Made by a program: the position numbers and the translations under genes. DNA of 64,000 nt from Lactuca virosa (taxonomy: Eukaryota > Streptophyta > Magnoliopsida > Asterales > Asteraceae), in contig CAKMRJ010005523.1 in the NCBI GenBank assembly GCA_928212115.1, positions 140,140,988 to 140,204,987 of the forward strand, read 5' to 3'. The notes under the pieces were generated by a model, which did not search any database, was not told the DNA's origin, and saw only the letters and a program-made list of their open reading frames with translations. Below, piece after piece: positions 43,841-55,090 of this stretch. Numbering within the stretch: position 1 is the first letter of the stretch; every line of letters starts with the position of its first letter.

Positions 43841-44219
43841 GAGATCATGAGTATATCGGGGTGCAAGACCCTGAATGATATGACTTCTTGAGTTGAGAAC
43901 GAGATATGGACTTGGAGCACATTGGTAAGAGGGAATTAGATCAGTTGCTTATATTGAGGTGTCTCGGGAGAAGACCCTAGATTTTGGATCAGCTTTTGAG
44001 AGACCAACAGGGTTAGATTCAGTACAGCTCATGCGGGAAACTGCACGATAGAGTCTTTCGTTCCAGGGGTTTGAGTAAGTGTGACTCTGGGTTATCATTC
44101 GTTTGTGTTTGAATTATACTTCCAAGAAATGGCATATGCCAATTGCATATCGAGGATTATTAGCGGATAGCAAAGGATTGTATCCCAAATTGCGGGATTG
44201 GGATAGTACAGCGTCATCT

Positions 44220-44505
44220 TGGTTTATTCCAAGACTGAGGAGCAGCACGAGAAGCACCTGAGGGAGGTGCTAGAGACTTTGAGGAGGGAGAGATTTTTTT
44301 TGCAGGGTACTCCAAATGTGAGTTCTGGTTGTGCGAGGTGCAACTTCTTGGGCACCTTGTCAATCAGAAGGGTATTCTAGTCGTACCGGCCAAGATAGAG
44401 GCTGTGATGCAGTGGGAGATTCCGAGGTCTCCAATTGAGATTTGGAACTTCCTGGGTCTAGCGGATTATTACCGGAGATTTATTCGGATTTTAGAAGTTG
44501 TGTGA
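44220..44505 (+). pseudogene. RT fragment of gypsy element
   Basis: Mixed frames give CEFWLCEVQLLGHLVNQKGI and then WNFLGLADYYRRFI, the palm-thumb connection of gypsy RT. The catalytic palm, RNase H and integrase are not found, so most of pol is deleted. Confidence 0.7.
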
Positions 44506-44879
44506 TCTTTTGGAGTAGCTGGTGTTGAAAATGCTAGCAATGGTAAGCGTGGTTTCTAGCAGATTGGTCATGGGTGGTGAGAAGGATTGGGAATTCTTCC
44601 AGTTTTGTGTGTTGTAAGGCATTAGCTGAATCAAAGTGGGGGAGAATCATCCAAGGATTCAGATGTAGGAGCAGCTTTGAAACTGGGATAAGTTTTGCAT
44701 CCTGGTCAGGAAGGAAGGTAGCCCAAGCGGCTGTAAGGTTTGAGGATAGTGTGAGATGGAAGTTCGGAAAAACTTGCCAGTAAGGAGATCGCGTTCTCGT
44801 AATGTTGCCAACAAGCCTTAGGGAACCAGGTTGGGGATTCCAGTCAGGACATGAGTTCAGCTGAGTGTAGGTCAAGCGC

Positions 44880-45235
44880 GTGTTCGATCCATATAGTGTT
44901 AGAGTGTTGTAAGTCTGCGGGTGTAGTTGTAGCATTCACTAGCAGCCAGACAGTGTTAGAGTGTTGTAAGTCTGCGGGTGTAGCCGTAGCATTCACTAGC
45001 AGCCATACATTGTTAGGGTGTTGTAAGTCTGCGGGTGTAGCCGTAACATTCACTAGCAGCCAGACATTGTTAGAGTGTTGTAAGTCTGCGGGTGTAGCCG
45101 TAGCATTCACTAACACTCACTAGCAGTCGGATAGTGTTATAGTGTTGTAAGTCTACGGGTGTAGTCGTAGCATCCACTAGCAGTCAGGTAGTGCTAGAGT
45201 GTTGTGAGACTGCGGGCGTAGCCGTAGAATACACT
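44880..45235 (+). repeat. ~60-bp tandem repeat, six copies
   Basis: Units contain GTTGTAAGTCTGCGGGTGTA and CATTCACTAGCAG, at about 44904, 44964, 45024, 45080, 45145 and 45203. Because most units are a multiple of three, both strands stay open, but there is no gene. Confidence 0.85.
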
Positions 45236-45749
45236 TGGCTAGTAGACAGCATGCGCGAGTTGTTAGGACGCGGAAGGAACAATAGTACCCACCAGTTCGG
45301 GTGTAGCAGTAAGGATATGGAAATCCACGGATTGGATTTTTGGGATTATCTGGATGGATTAGATCTAGTTGAGCCAGTGATAGGATTGTCGGGACGCCAC
45401 TGCAGTTTCGAGACCGAGGAAGCAATGAATTGCTAAAGGTTGCTTGTAATACAAGGCTACAATTGGTCATGTAGCAATCGCGTTTAGCTGTGGGTTGGTA
45501 ACCTCAGGATTCGACGTGTGGAATCGATTAGTTAGATCAGAAGGCCGCTAGGGCCATAGTGACAAGATAACTAGTAGTTGTTAGTTTCAGAGAAGGATTT
45601 CGTTCAGAAGTTGTGTGAGGCGACTAAGTAGGGAGTCCTTGGGGCTCCGCAGTCGGGCGGGAACCCGGTATTTCAGATGACTGACGAATGAATTGAGACC
45701 AGGAAGGTCTCGATAGATGTTGGAAAACAGCCATGTAGCATCATGATGT

Positions 45750-45860
45750 TTCAGGCAGTTCAGTGTTCAGGCAGTTCAGTGTTTCGGGCAGTTCAGTGTT
45801 TTAGGCAGTTCAGTGTTCAGGCAGTTCAGTGTTTTCAGGCAGATCAGTGTTTCAGATAGT
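45750..45860 (+). repeat. 17-21-bp tandem repeat, about seven copies
   Basis: The motif CAGGCAGTTCAGTGTT and close variants recur head to tail. Confidence 0.85.
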
Positions 45861-46189
45861 TTTTGGTCTCCAGCGGTAATGGTAACTGAGGATCTCATGT
45901 ATGGTAAGTGTAACAGATTGCTGAGTAATGCTAAGTTACCCACCGCGGGGTTCATCTATAATGATTCAGTATGAGTGGTCTGTTAGGGATTCAGATCATC
46001 TAGAGACAACAAATTTCAGACATAGTACATGTAATCTTGTTGCGAGGTATTCGTTCACCTGAGGATTTTAGGGCTTTACGAAGATTGGTCACGGCTACCC
46101 TGGGAAGCCTAGGGTGTGCTCAGGATGGTGACCATGTTACTAGAGTGGTTGGGCGTGTAAGGAATGATTTCGAGGACGAAATCTAATTT

Positions 46190-46203
46190 AAGTGGGGGAG
46201 AGT
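46190..46203 (+). other. Polypurine tract
   Basis: AGTGGGGGAGAGT directly precedes the 3' LTR. The typical gypsy GAGGACGAAATC motif lies about 20 bases upstream. Confidence 0.85.
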
Positions 46204-48960
46204 TGTAACACCCCGTTTATTTATTTAATAAATAAATAAATTAATCGATGAATGAATCGTAGCCCAGAAATCAGTAATTATATGGCAGAGTGTTGGTCTC
46301 GAGGGGTTAATTGTCAGTTTTAGAAGTTTGGGGTTAAAAGTGTAAGTTCTGGGATTTATTTTGTAAAGATTTTTAGAAGACAAGGGGTATTTGGTAAATT
46401 CTGGGCCAAATATGAAAAGGATTGGTAGGGGGAGGGGATGTATTGTAAATCTCGGACCTAATTTGTAATGTATTTAGATGGCATGGGTTAAAAAGGTAAT
46501 TATCGGATTTAAATTGAAGAAGATTTCCAAATCCAGGGTAAAAAGGGTAAATATTGGATTAAATGTGAAGAAATCTTATGGGGAGGGACCAATTCTGCCA
46601 TTATGGCAACTTGGTTATGGAGTCGGGTATATAAGTGTAAGGAACCCTAACCCTAAAGGAAGGAATCAGCCGTCACCCTCCTTATGCCTCCCTCGCTGGC
46701 CGCCACTCCCGTTTCTTCACCTCCGGTCGCCGCCACCTCCCATTCCCATCCTCCCTCCGCCACAGCAACCCAATCGTTGCTAGGTGCCGCCATACCGCTG
46801 TTGCTGGAAGTGAATGAGAAGCCAGAAAGCTGCTAAGAGAGGCCGAGATCGTCGCAGCCGCCGCCCCCGACCGTCAGATCCTGCTGTCGCTACTCCTTCG
46901 TCACCGAGGAACCACGACGTCGCTGCTATTGGGTTATAGTCGGAGGCTGGGCGCATTTCGCTATCGTCGTTTGCTGCTGCCGTTCGGAAATCGCTAGATC
47001 CTACCGACGCCTCCATAAGCCACCTGCCACCGTGAAATGGTGGCTGGGTTGGTGGTCTCGTGAAGCTGGGTTTGTATTAGAGTCTTGGAGGCGTGTGTTT
47101 CGATGGTCAGGACTGCAAGAGGGTCCTTTGGCCGGAGTTATAAAGAAAACCCCACTGCCACCACCGTGAGGTGGTGGCTGTTGTCCTTAACCGCCGGCCG
47201 CCGCCGGCCACCGCTAGGTCATTGCTTATGTGTGTTTGTATTGGTGTGTGTGTGTTTGATTATTGCAGTTAGCATTGTAAAATGTATCTAGAAAGAATGA
47301 TAATGAAATGAAATTGAAAACCACCACCTTAGGGTGGTGGCCGCCGCCGTGAGCCGCCATTGACCACCACTACCCGAGGTGGTAGTGGATGGTGCCCCGC
47401 TAGCAAACCCTAATTGCCCTAGCAAAACCCTAATGGGCTTAAAGATTTATTTTGGGCCTGTTGGGCCATGTTTGGGTGAAAACCCTAATTAGGGTTTAGA
47501 AAACCCTAATCTTGAGTAATTGCGCCTTGGACTTATTTGGGCCCACATTTGGGCCATTGGAAATGGATTTATGTATGAAGCCCAAATCACTCCATATCAC
47601 TTATCTAGTAGAGTAAAGGACTTAATGGATTAAGTCCTTAATGGGTTAAGTAAGAAACACTTAACCGTAATTATCATTTTATGTGAAACCCTAATTTCAC
47701 TTGGGCTTTGTGTTGGGCCATCCAAGAATAATCAAATGGGCTAGAGTAACTAGTTGGGCTTTAGGGTAAGGCCCATATGAAGGATTGGGCCCAATTTGGA
47801 AAATTGGGCCATTGACGGGCCATAGTTTGGGCCTAGGTGGTTGTATGATATTGGGCCCTTAGAATGAGACATGTTGGACTGGACTGAACAATTGGGCCTT
47901 AAGGGAAGTTCATGTAGAGGTTTGGGCCTAATTTGGAAAGTTGGGCCATATGTTGGGATTTGATCCCTAGTTGACTTTGGGCCTATGGATTGGGCCTTGG
48001 GCTTGGGTAAGCCAAGCTAGGGGTAATGTAGTAATTATCCAAAGTATGCATTTATAGTTATGTGTTAGAACCCAATTATTAATTGGGTGTTATTTTGGTG
48101 TTGACAGTTCGGGAATCTGTCATCCAGCAGCTGGGGTTGAGTCTGCGGGACTTCAGCAGTATGGGATTGTGTCTACGGGACTTCAGCAGTGTGAGGTGAG
48201 TTTCCTTCCAGTAGGAACGGGTCTACGGCCACAATGCCGGCCCGTTTAGTTAGCAGTAGTTCCGGACTTCGGTCCGATGCAGTAGTTCAGTGTGCTTGAT
48301 GTCTTTGTGATTCAAGCATGTCCTTGTGTTATGTGTTATGGACTTCGGTCTGATGTAGTATGCAGTATATGTGTTTATGCTAGTAGTTATGATTATGTTA
48401 TGCTATGTTCAGTCAGTTCCGGACTTCGGTCCGATGCAGAGAGCAAGGCCCTGGTTAGTTCCGGACTTCAGTCCGATGCAGTTTCCGGACCTCGGTCCGA
48501 TGCAGAGGGCAAGGCCTTGGTTAGTTCCGGACTTCGGTCCGATGCAGTTTCCGGACTTCGGTCTGATGCAGTGGGCGAGGCCCTAGTTAGTTCCGGATTT
48601 CGGTCCGATGCAGTGGGCAAGGCCCTAGTCAGTTCCGGACTTCAGTCCGATGCAGTGGGCAAGGCCCAGTATGTGCTTTATATGTTATTGTATGGTATGT
48701 GGTAGTTTGGGGAGACTCACTAAGCTTCGTGCTTACAGTTTTCAGTTTTGGTTTCAGGTACTCAATTTTCAAAAGAGGAGCTCGGGACGATTGCAGTGCA
48801 CACACCATTTGTTCAGCCTGGGATGTTTATACTTTGATATACATGACAGTTGTTATATTATTTTGAGATACATTGTTGTGATTTTTCTATGACGTATGAT
48901 GACTATGGTTTATTACTGATTTAAAACAAAATTTTCAGACTGTATTTTTGGGATGTTACA
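46204..48960 (+). repeat. 3' LTR (2757 bp)
   Basis: It matches the 5' LTR along its whole length, with scattered substitutions and an extra CCCTAACCCTAAAGGAAGG-like insertion near 46646. The TATA box is at 46628-46635 and the hairpin array at 48263-48649. Confidence 0.92.
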
Positions 48961-48965
48961 CCTTA
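48961..48965 (+). repeat. Right target duplication CCTTA
   Basis: Identical to 39378-39382. Confidence 0.92.
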
Positions 48966-50849
48966 TAGACTTCCCACTGATGAAGATGAAGAGGCTCCGG
49001 TAACCAAACAACAAGTGCAGAGTCTCGATGAAAAGCTTGATCGATTGCTCGCTTCTTCTTCGAAGTACACTGATGTTGTGCTGAAGGCTTTCATGGACAC
49101 TGCTTTTGAATAGTATACAGGAGCAATTGATAAATCAACGAATGCGGTTGAAGCATCCACATCTTCATGCCAGAAGGCTACAACCGATGTTGCGGAACTC
49201 ATTCACAATTCTCATATCTTTCTTGAATCCCTTAAGGGTCATGCTGATGAGAATGCAACTAAGGTGAATGCATCGGTTAACTCTCTCTCAAAGTCACTTC
49301 AAGGGGAGCAAGCCAAATTCGAGACTGTTCGTTCTGCGATTCAAGCTGAGAACACTTCTCTTCTTAGCTCAGTGAATTCTCGTCTTGAAAAGCTCCATGC
49401 TGATTTAGCAAAGGAGAGCAAATTGATGGATGATCTTGCTCGTCAAACCACTACCGTTGAAGTCCAGAAGGTTCAACTGGCTCAAGCCGATCGGGAAATT
49501 TCTTTGTTGAAAACTGAGCGTGCAGTTTTTCGAAGTTGTGCTGGTGACGTTCTTAATATGCTGCACAATGTTCTTCATGCTCATGATCCCATTCTTACAC
49601 TGACAATCTGGAATCACCTGACCTCTAAGCTTCTTCCTGCAATTGAACTTCTACGTGAAATCAAGGGTGTTACGGAGCGAATGGTTACTCCGCAACAAGG
49701 GGAGAAGGTACTCAGAAAACTACTCCTATTGCACCGAAGGTCATTGTCAAAACAGAACCGAAGGGTAATATAGCTTCGGGTTCTGGTAATCAAGAAATGA
49801 AGAAAGGTCTTGCTGATGATAGTGATGAAGATCAAGAAACTATTGTTGATGCCCTGAAACGGAAGAAAAGGGATCAGGAGTTAGATGAAAACCTTCGGGT
49901 TGCAAAGGAACAAGAAGAGAGGGAGCGAAAGAAGAAGGAAGAGCATGATGCTCTAATTTGAAAAAAGTCTTTGTTTCCTCCTTGGACTAGGGAAACGTTG
50001 ATCAAAGAAGCGATAGAGTTTCCAAGCATATACTGGCTGGAACCTGTAGCTTCGTTTGATTGTGAGAATACGAGGGAATCACAGTTTGATATGTCTATAA
50101 CACGAAAGGCATTTACTTTTCACTGTTTTGATTCAACAGTTCAAGTTCCCTCACCTCACCCTCAAATTGATCGTGAACTTATTGATTTTTATCTCAAGTT
50201 TGGTCAGCCGCAGTATCTGACTTGGAGTGCACAGAAGATTACTACAGTCAAGGTGCTGAAACCTTCGTCTGCAGGGAAATTTGTTAATGTTAATTTCAAT
50301 ATAACCTGAGGTTCAGACAACTTGGTTTCTGTGATTTCCCTGGCAGATCTTCCTAACTTAAATCCTCATGATTGGATCTTATTGTACAACATTTTGCTCA
50401 CTAATGCGAAGGAGTATGAGCCGATCCTAGATCATCTGAAGAGGATGTTGGCTTCCTATGTCCATGAAGTTGCTACAATGGATCAGGAGATTGCTAGTGT
50501 TTTGAAGAAGAAACCAACTGGGAAGCCAATTGTAAAGCCTGGAGATGTGAACAAGATGCAACTGGGTAAAATTAATTCTACACATCTGTCACACCCCAAA
50601 ACCGATGGCGGAAACGTTCTGGGGCAGAGGACGTCATGTGTAGTATCACAACAGCTGTATCATAGTAAGCGAAGTAAACACAACCATTACATTATAATAT
50701 GAGTATTTACATTGTTCAAAAACATGGTTTATACATAACGGTATATGAAAAAAGTAAAAGACGTGACTTCAGAATGTTACGTCTTCTCCAAGAGTTGGCA
50801 AGAATACCTGTCTATTGATGCCCTGAGAATACAAGCAGTTTTAAAATAT

Positions 50850-50862
50850 CAGCATAAAGCTG
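50850..50862 (-). other. Conserved LTR hairpin CAGC/GCTG
   Basis: On the minus strand it follows CTCAC and precedes TTGTATTCTCAG. The other LTR copy is at 58411-58423. Confidence 0.55.
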
Positions 50863-52680
50863 GTGAGTTCATAAGCGTTTAGATCAGGTGAAAGAAATGT
50901 TTCTTTAATCCTTTGAAAAGTATTTCCCAAGAAAATCCTATATTTTCTTATGAAAGAAGTTCGATCATCCATTAGTTAAACAGCCTGTTTACGAAAGATT
51001 TAGTTATTCCAGGAAAATCCTATATTTTCCTTAAAAGTTGATAGTTGGTTATCGATTTCTGAAATGAGGTGTACAAGTATCCACCATACTTGTATCGTTA
51101 GATGTAGTTTCCTTGAAAACCCTGTTTACTCTCGGAAAGATGTATTACCTTATTACATAAATAAAACTCATAAATAAGTAGTGAACTAGATCCTAAGGGC
51201 ATTACTAATGCCCTCTAGTAATCAAATCGGTTATTGCTTTGAGGTTAGGTCACTTGTTTCATTATTACAAAAGTAAATCTTTGTTATCTTGGTTGCGAGT
51301 TTTATAACCATACATTAAACTAGATATGGCACGAAACGGGGCCAGTATCCTTTTATGACTTTGTCACCCGTAGACCTAACGGTCCCACTGTAGCTAGCAG
51401 CGAGGTGCGGGATAGTCAGTCCTGTATAGATCTATACACAATAGTCACGCTCTCCCTACAAGAGATTCTGGTTATAAGGGCTAGTCCTACACTCACGAAT
51501 CCGGTGGAGTGTTACCAAGGGCGTGTCTCAAATCCTAAAATAACAAACTTACAAGTAATAGCATCGAAAATCCTGTTTATGTTTTGTATAAATCCTTTAG
51601 AAAATATCACATTCTATGATAAGATTTACAAGTTCCTTGCTTTAGTTTTGAAAACTGTTTCTACGAGTTGATTTCTTAATCGATTGGTAAAACGGTTTTC
51701 TGAGTTAAAAGCATACTGAACATATAATTATTTTAAACAAAATAATATACTTGAGTACAAGTTTCCTTGTACTTTTGCTTGTATTCCCCCCTAAAAACAT
51801 GAAAAACTCGGAAAAAGCGTAGGGGTATGAACTCACCTGAAGTGAGTGATGCGAATGTAAGATCGGAAAAAGGATGCTAAGTGTCAAGTGAAGTCTTGAG
51901 CACGCGTACGGATCCTATTTAGCATATAATGACATATATATGTATACAATTAGTGCTTACTCAACTAATCAGGTAAATAATAACACTTTAAGGACTAAGA
52001 AATCCTTAATGGAAGTGTTACAATCACTTAGGATTGCATAAGAGGAGTGTATGGTCACCAAATGGAGCTTTCGGTCCAAGTGGTTCTCGGTTCGAATGGT
52101 TCTCGGTGCGAATGGTTCTCGGTCCAAAGGGTTCTCAGTCCAAAGGGTTCTCGGTCCGAAGGGTTCTCGGTCCAAAACCGAAAACTCCCGATCTTTGATG
52201 CATGTGGTGTTTCTCAAGGGCTTTCAAACATGCAAAGGGTTTCTAAGTTATATCCGAAGCCTTAAGTGCGTTTTAAGGTCTTAAAGGCACTTTTCTTTAG
52301 GGTTTTCGGTTTAAGGAGATGCACTAAACCGAAAACTCCTTTTGTTCTTGGAAAATGATGATTTCAAGGCTTTAAACAAGAGTTTCAACTAGATATTAAG
52401 TGCAGAAAGTAATACTTACGATTTAGAGGCTAAAATAGTTGATTTTTGGACCAAAACACTAGTGTGTGTTCTTGGTGTTCTTGGTGTTCTTGAAGATTAA
52501 ACCTAAAAAGATGAAGTTAATGGATGAAATTGAAGGGGGATGCTAGTTAGGAAGATCTATCAACGATTTAAGGTGAAAGAAACACTTACATTTTCGAGAA
52601 TTTGAAGATCAAAGTGAAGAACTTGAGAGAGTTTGGATGTTTTCTTGCTTGAAAAGGAAAGAATGATCCAAATGATCATG

Positions 52681-52682
<2 letters not shown>

Positions 52683-52749
<67 letters not shown>
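52683..52749 (+). repeat. (TA)n microsatellite at LTR promoter position
   Basis: About 33 TA units, about 315-380 bp into the minus-strand LTR, directly before the leader-like CT-rich sequence. Confidence 0.85.
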
Positions 52750-52751
<2 letters not shown>

Positions 52752-53063
52752 ATGGGGTTTTCGGTCCCTTGACCGAAAACTCTAAGGTCTTGACCGAAAA
52801 CTCCTTCTCGAGGAGGTTTTCGGTTTGCTTCATGTCTAGAACTTCAAAAAATTCATCCTAACCCCGGTTCTTTTGATGCATTAAGTTTAGAATATTCCGT
52901 TAGTCCAAAAATAATACTGACGTGAACAGAAATAAATCCGAATTGATTTATTTAAACGCAAAGTCTTTCTCAAACTATCAAATTTGATGGAATTAAATAA
53001 AAACCCGAATTTGATTAACGGAAATTGAGTAAGGATAACGGAAAAAGTTTCGGGTTGTCACAT

Positions 53064-53075
53064 CATCCCCCCGTT
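53064..53075 (-). other. Polypurine tract
   Basis: On the minus strand, AACGGGGGGATGA immediately precedes the 3' LTR. The GGGACGAAATTCCC motif is just upstream. Confidence 0.85.
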
Positions 53076-53115
53076 AGAGGGAATTTCGTCCCGAAATTTG
53101 AATATAGAATACAAA

Positions 53116-55090
53116 TCATGGATTAGAAAAGAGATGCGGATACTTCTGTTTCATCTGATCTTCGCGCTCCCAAGTGAATTCAGGTCCCCGCTTGGCATTC
53201 CAGCGAACCTTCACTATCGGGATGCGACTTTGTTTCGTTTGTTTGATCTCTCTATGCATGATTTCGACTGGTTCTTCTACGAAGTTCAGATTCTCATTGA
53301 TTTCAATCTCGTCGAGAGGAATCGTAAAGGTTTCGTCGGATACGCATTTCTTAAGATTCGAAACGTGGAATACAGGATGAATGTTGCTAAGTTCTTGCGG
53401 TAAACGAAGTTTGTAGGCTACGGTACCGATCCTAGCGAGGATCTCGAAAGGTCCTATGTATCTTGGATTTAGCTTTCCACGCTTTCCGAAACGTATCATG
53501 CCTTTCCAGTGCGAGACTTTTAGCAGGACACGGTCTCCAACCTGGAACTCCAAGGGTTTTCGTCGTTTATCGGCGTAGCTCTTTTGTCTATCTCGCGAGG
53601 CCTTAAGTCGTTCTCGGATTTGTACGATCTTTTCAGTGGGTTCGCGGATGATTTGTGGACCAGTGAGAGTATTTTCAGAGACTTTTCCCTTGGCTAGCTG
53701 CGTGTCACCTACCTCAGCCCAGCACAGAGGGGATCTGCACTTGCGACCATAGAGGGCTTCGAAAGGCGCAACCTTAATGCTGGTATGGTAACTGTTGTTG
53801 TAGGAAAATTCAACCAAAGGAAGATGAGTGTTCCATGACGCGCCGAAATCGATGACGCAGGCTCTCAACATATCTTCTAATGTCTGAATTGTTCTCTCAC
53901 TTTGTCCATCAGTCTGAGGATGGTAAGCTGTGCTCATATCCAACTTAGTTCCAAGAGCTTTTTGTAGTGACTGCCAGAACCTCGAAGTGAACCTGCTATC
54001 TCGATCGGAGATAATGGACACATGCACACCGTGCAGTCGGACTATTTCTTGGATGTAGATTCGCGTGAGTCTCTCCATTTTGAAAGTTTATTTGATTGGC
54101 AGGAAGTGAGCGGATTTAGTCAGTCGGTCGACAATTACCCAGATGACGTCGTGCCCACTTGGAGACCTGGGTAATTTGGTGATAAAATCCATAGAAATTT
54201 TCTCCCACTTCCACTCAGGTATCTCCGGCTGGTGGAGTAGACCTGAGGGTTTCTGATATTCGACCTTCACCTCAGGCACTTGCCCACGAAGGTAGCGATC
54301 TCTGCTTTCATGTTCGGCCACCAATACAGTTTCTTGAGATCGAGGTACATCTTGTCCGAACCTGGGTGAACGGAGTATCTAGTCTTGTGAGCTTCGTTCA
54401 TTACAACCTCTCTGTAACCACCGGACTTTGGGGTCCAGATCCGGTCCATGAAATAATAGACTCCGTCTCCCTTGATCTCTAGGTTCTTTTCCATTCCTCT
54501 CAAGGCTTCACCCGACATGTTCTCTGGTTTTAAGGCTTCCAACTGAGCCTCCTTGATTTGCGCGGATAAATGGGAATGGATAGTCATGGTCAGTGCCTTC
54601 ACTCTACGACCTGAATACTCCTTCCGGCTGAGGGCATCTGCTACCACATTGGCCTTGCCGGGATGGTAGCGGATTTCGCACTCGTAATCGCTGAGTAGCT
54701 CAACCCATCGCCGTTGTCTCATGTTCAGCTCCTTCTGGTCGAAGATATGCTGCAGACTTTTATGGTCAGTGAAGATAGTGTACTTGGTTCCGTAGAGATA
54801 ATGTCTCCATATTTTCAGTGCGAAGACTACTGCTCCCAATTCTAAATCGTGTGTTGTGTAGTTGACTTTGTGTGCTTTCAGCTGTCTTGAGGCATAAGCA
54901 ATGACTTTTCCCCGTTGCATGAGTACACAGCCTAGGCCCTGGTTGGACGCATCACAGTAGACAACGAAGTCCTCCGTTCCTTCAGGCAGAGACAAGATAG
55001 GTGCGCTGCACAGGGCCTGCTTCAATGTTTGGAACGCAGTGTCTTGCTTCTCACTCCAACAAAAGGGTACGCCTTTCTGAGTCAGAGTGG
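53116..55090 (-). pseudogene. RNase H and integrase of gypsy element
   Basis: The frames 54267-55025, 54088-54324 and 53116-54078 cover it. RNase H: VYCDASNQGLGCVLM, LELGAVVFALKIWRHYL and TDHKSLQHIF give the acidic residues. Integrase: the zinc finger from HKTRYSVHPGSDKM to CLRC, then MDFITKLPRSPSG and SDRDSRFTSRFWQS with QSERTIQTLEDML supply D, D and E. The C-terminal part is VGDRVLLKVSHWKGMIRFG ... GPFEILARIG and ends WEREDQMKQKYPHLF, typical of gypsy elements. A GAA-to-TAA change (around 54085) interrupts the integrase core, and a frame change joins the first two frames near 54290. The catalytic residues are present. Confidence 0.88.

Larger units (their letters stand above)
39383..48960 (+). 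mobile_element. Ty3/gypsy element with 2.7-kb LTRs inside copia
   Basis: TGTAACACCCC starts both LTRs and GGGATGTTACA ends both. The 5-bp duplication CCTTA flanks the whole. The LTRs (39383-42113, 46204-48960) make up more than half of the 9.6 kb, and the 4.1-kb interior holds only scraps of gag and RT. The LTRs differ at roughly 2% of sites in the stretches I compared by eye and by an indel near 46646. It therefore inserted after the copia element, and probably was already non-autonomous. Confidence 0.92.
28655..50586 (+). mobile_element. Ty1/copia element with long post-pol ORF, doubly interrupted
   Basis: The order is 5' LTR, primer-binding site, gag, protease, integrase, RT, RNase H, a 1.9-kb spacer with tandem repeats, and then a long extra ORF. 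Integrase before RT fixes it as copia. A gypsy element inserted at 39383-48960 and another gypsy element at 50587 onward. No 3' LTR is found, so the end was lost or lies outside the window. Sireviruses are copia elements with extra downstream ORFs, and this may be a relative, but the 311-bp LTR is short for that group. Frameshifts and nonsense codons are scattered through it; it is non-functional. Confidence 0.85.
37830..50586 (+). pseudogene. Long post-pol ORF of copia element, split by gypsy
   Basis: It begins ATG GCG in good context at 37830. It runs to 39382, is interrupted by the gypsy element, and resumes in the same reading frame at 48966 after the duplicated CCTTA. Together about 1,050 codons remain before the second insertion at 50587. 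The regions are an N-terminal domain (codons 1-270, FCSLLGLAIDAFVISPDF), a Lys/Glu-rich stretch, a Pro/Thr-rich linker (about 38970-39330), a helical, probably coiled-coil part (48990-49700), a charged segment, and a C-terminal domain (49971-50580) homologous to the ORF at 15-854. The breaks are TAA 37956, TGA 38820, TAG 49111, a frameshift near 49703, TGA 49959 and TGA 50307. The function is unknown; no signal peptide or membrane segment is evident at the start. Confidence 0.7.
50587..53062 (-). repeat. 3' LTR (2476 bp, left copy)
   Basis: In plus coordinates it runs TGTCACACCCC to GGGTTGTCACA. It carries a seven-unit repeat based on GGTTCTCGGTCCGAA (52070-52180) and a (TA)n run at 52683-52749 in the place of the TATA box. 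A CT-rich leader-like sequence lies beyond that on the minus strand, with donor-like GTAAGT sites (minus-strand starts at 52589 and 52419). The hairpin is at 50850-50862 and the acceptor at 50823. Confidence 0.88.

Noticed and set aside
44844..45123. Open frames of 90 codons on both strands
   Set aside because: A tandem repeat with a unit near 60 bp keeps all frames open; there is no start context and no family.
46646..46660. Telomere-like CCCTAACCCTAAA
   Set aside because: Less than two units in one LTR; no array.
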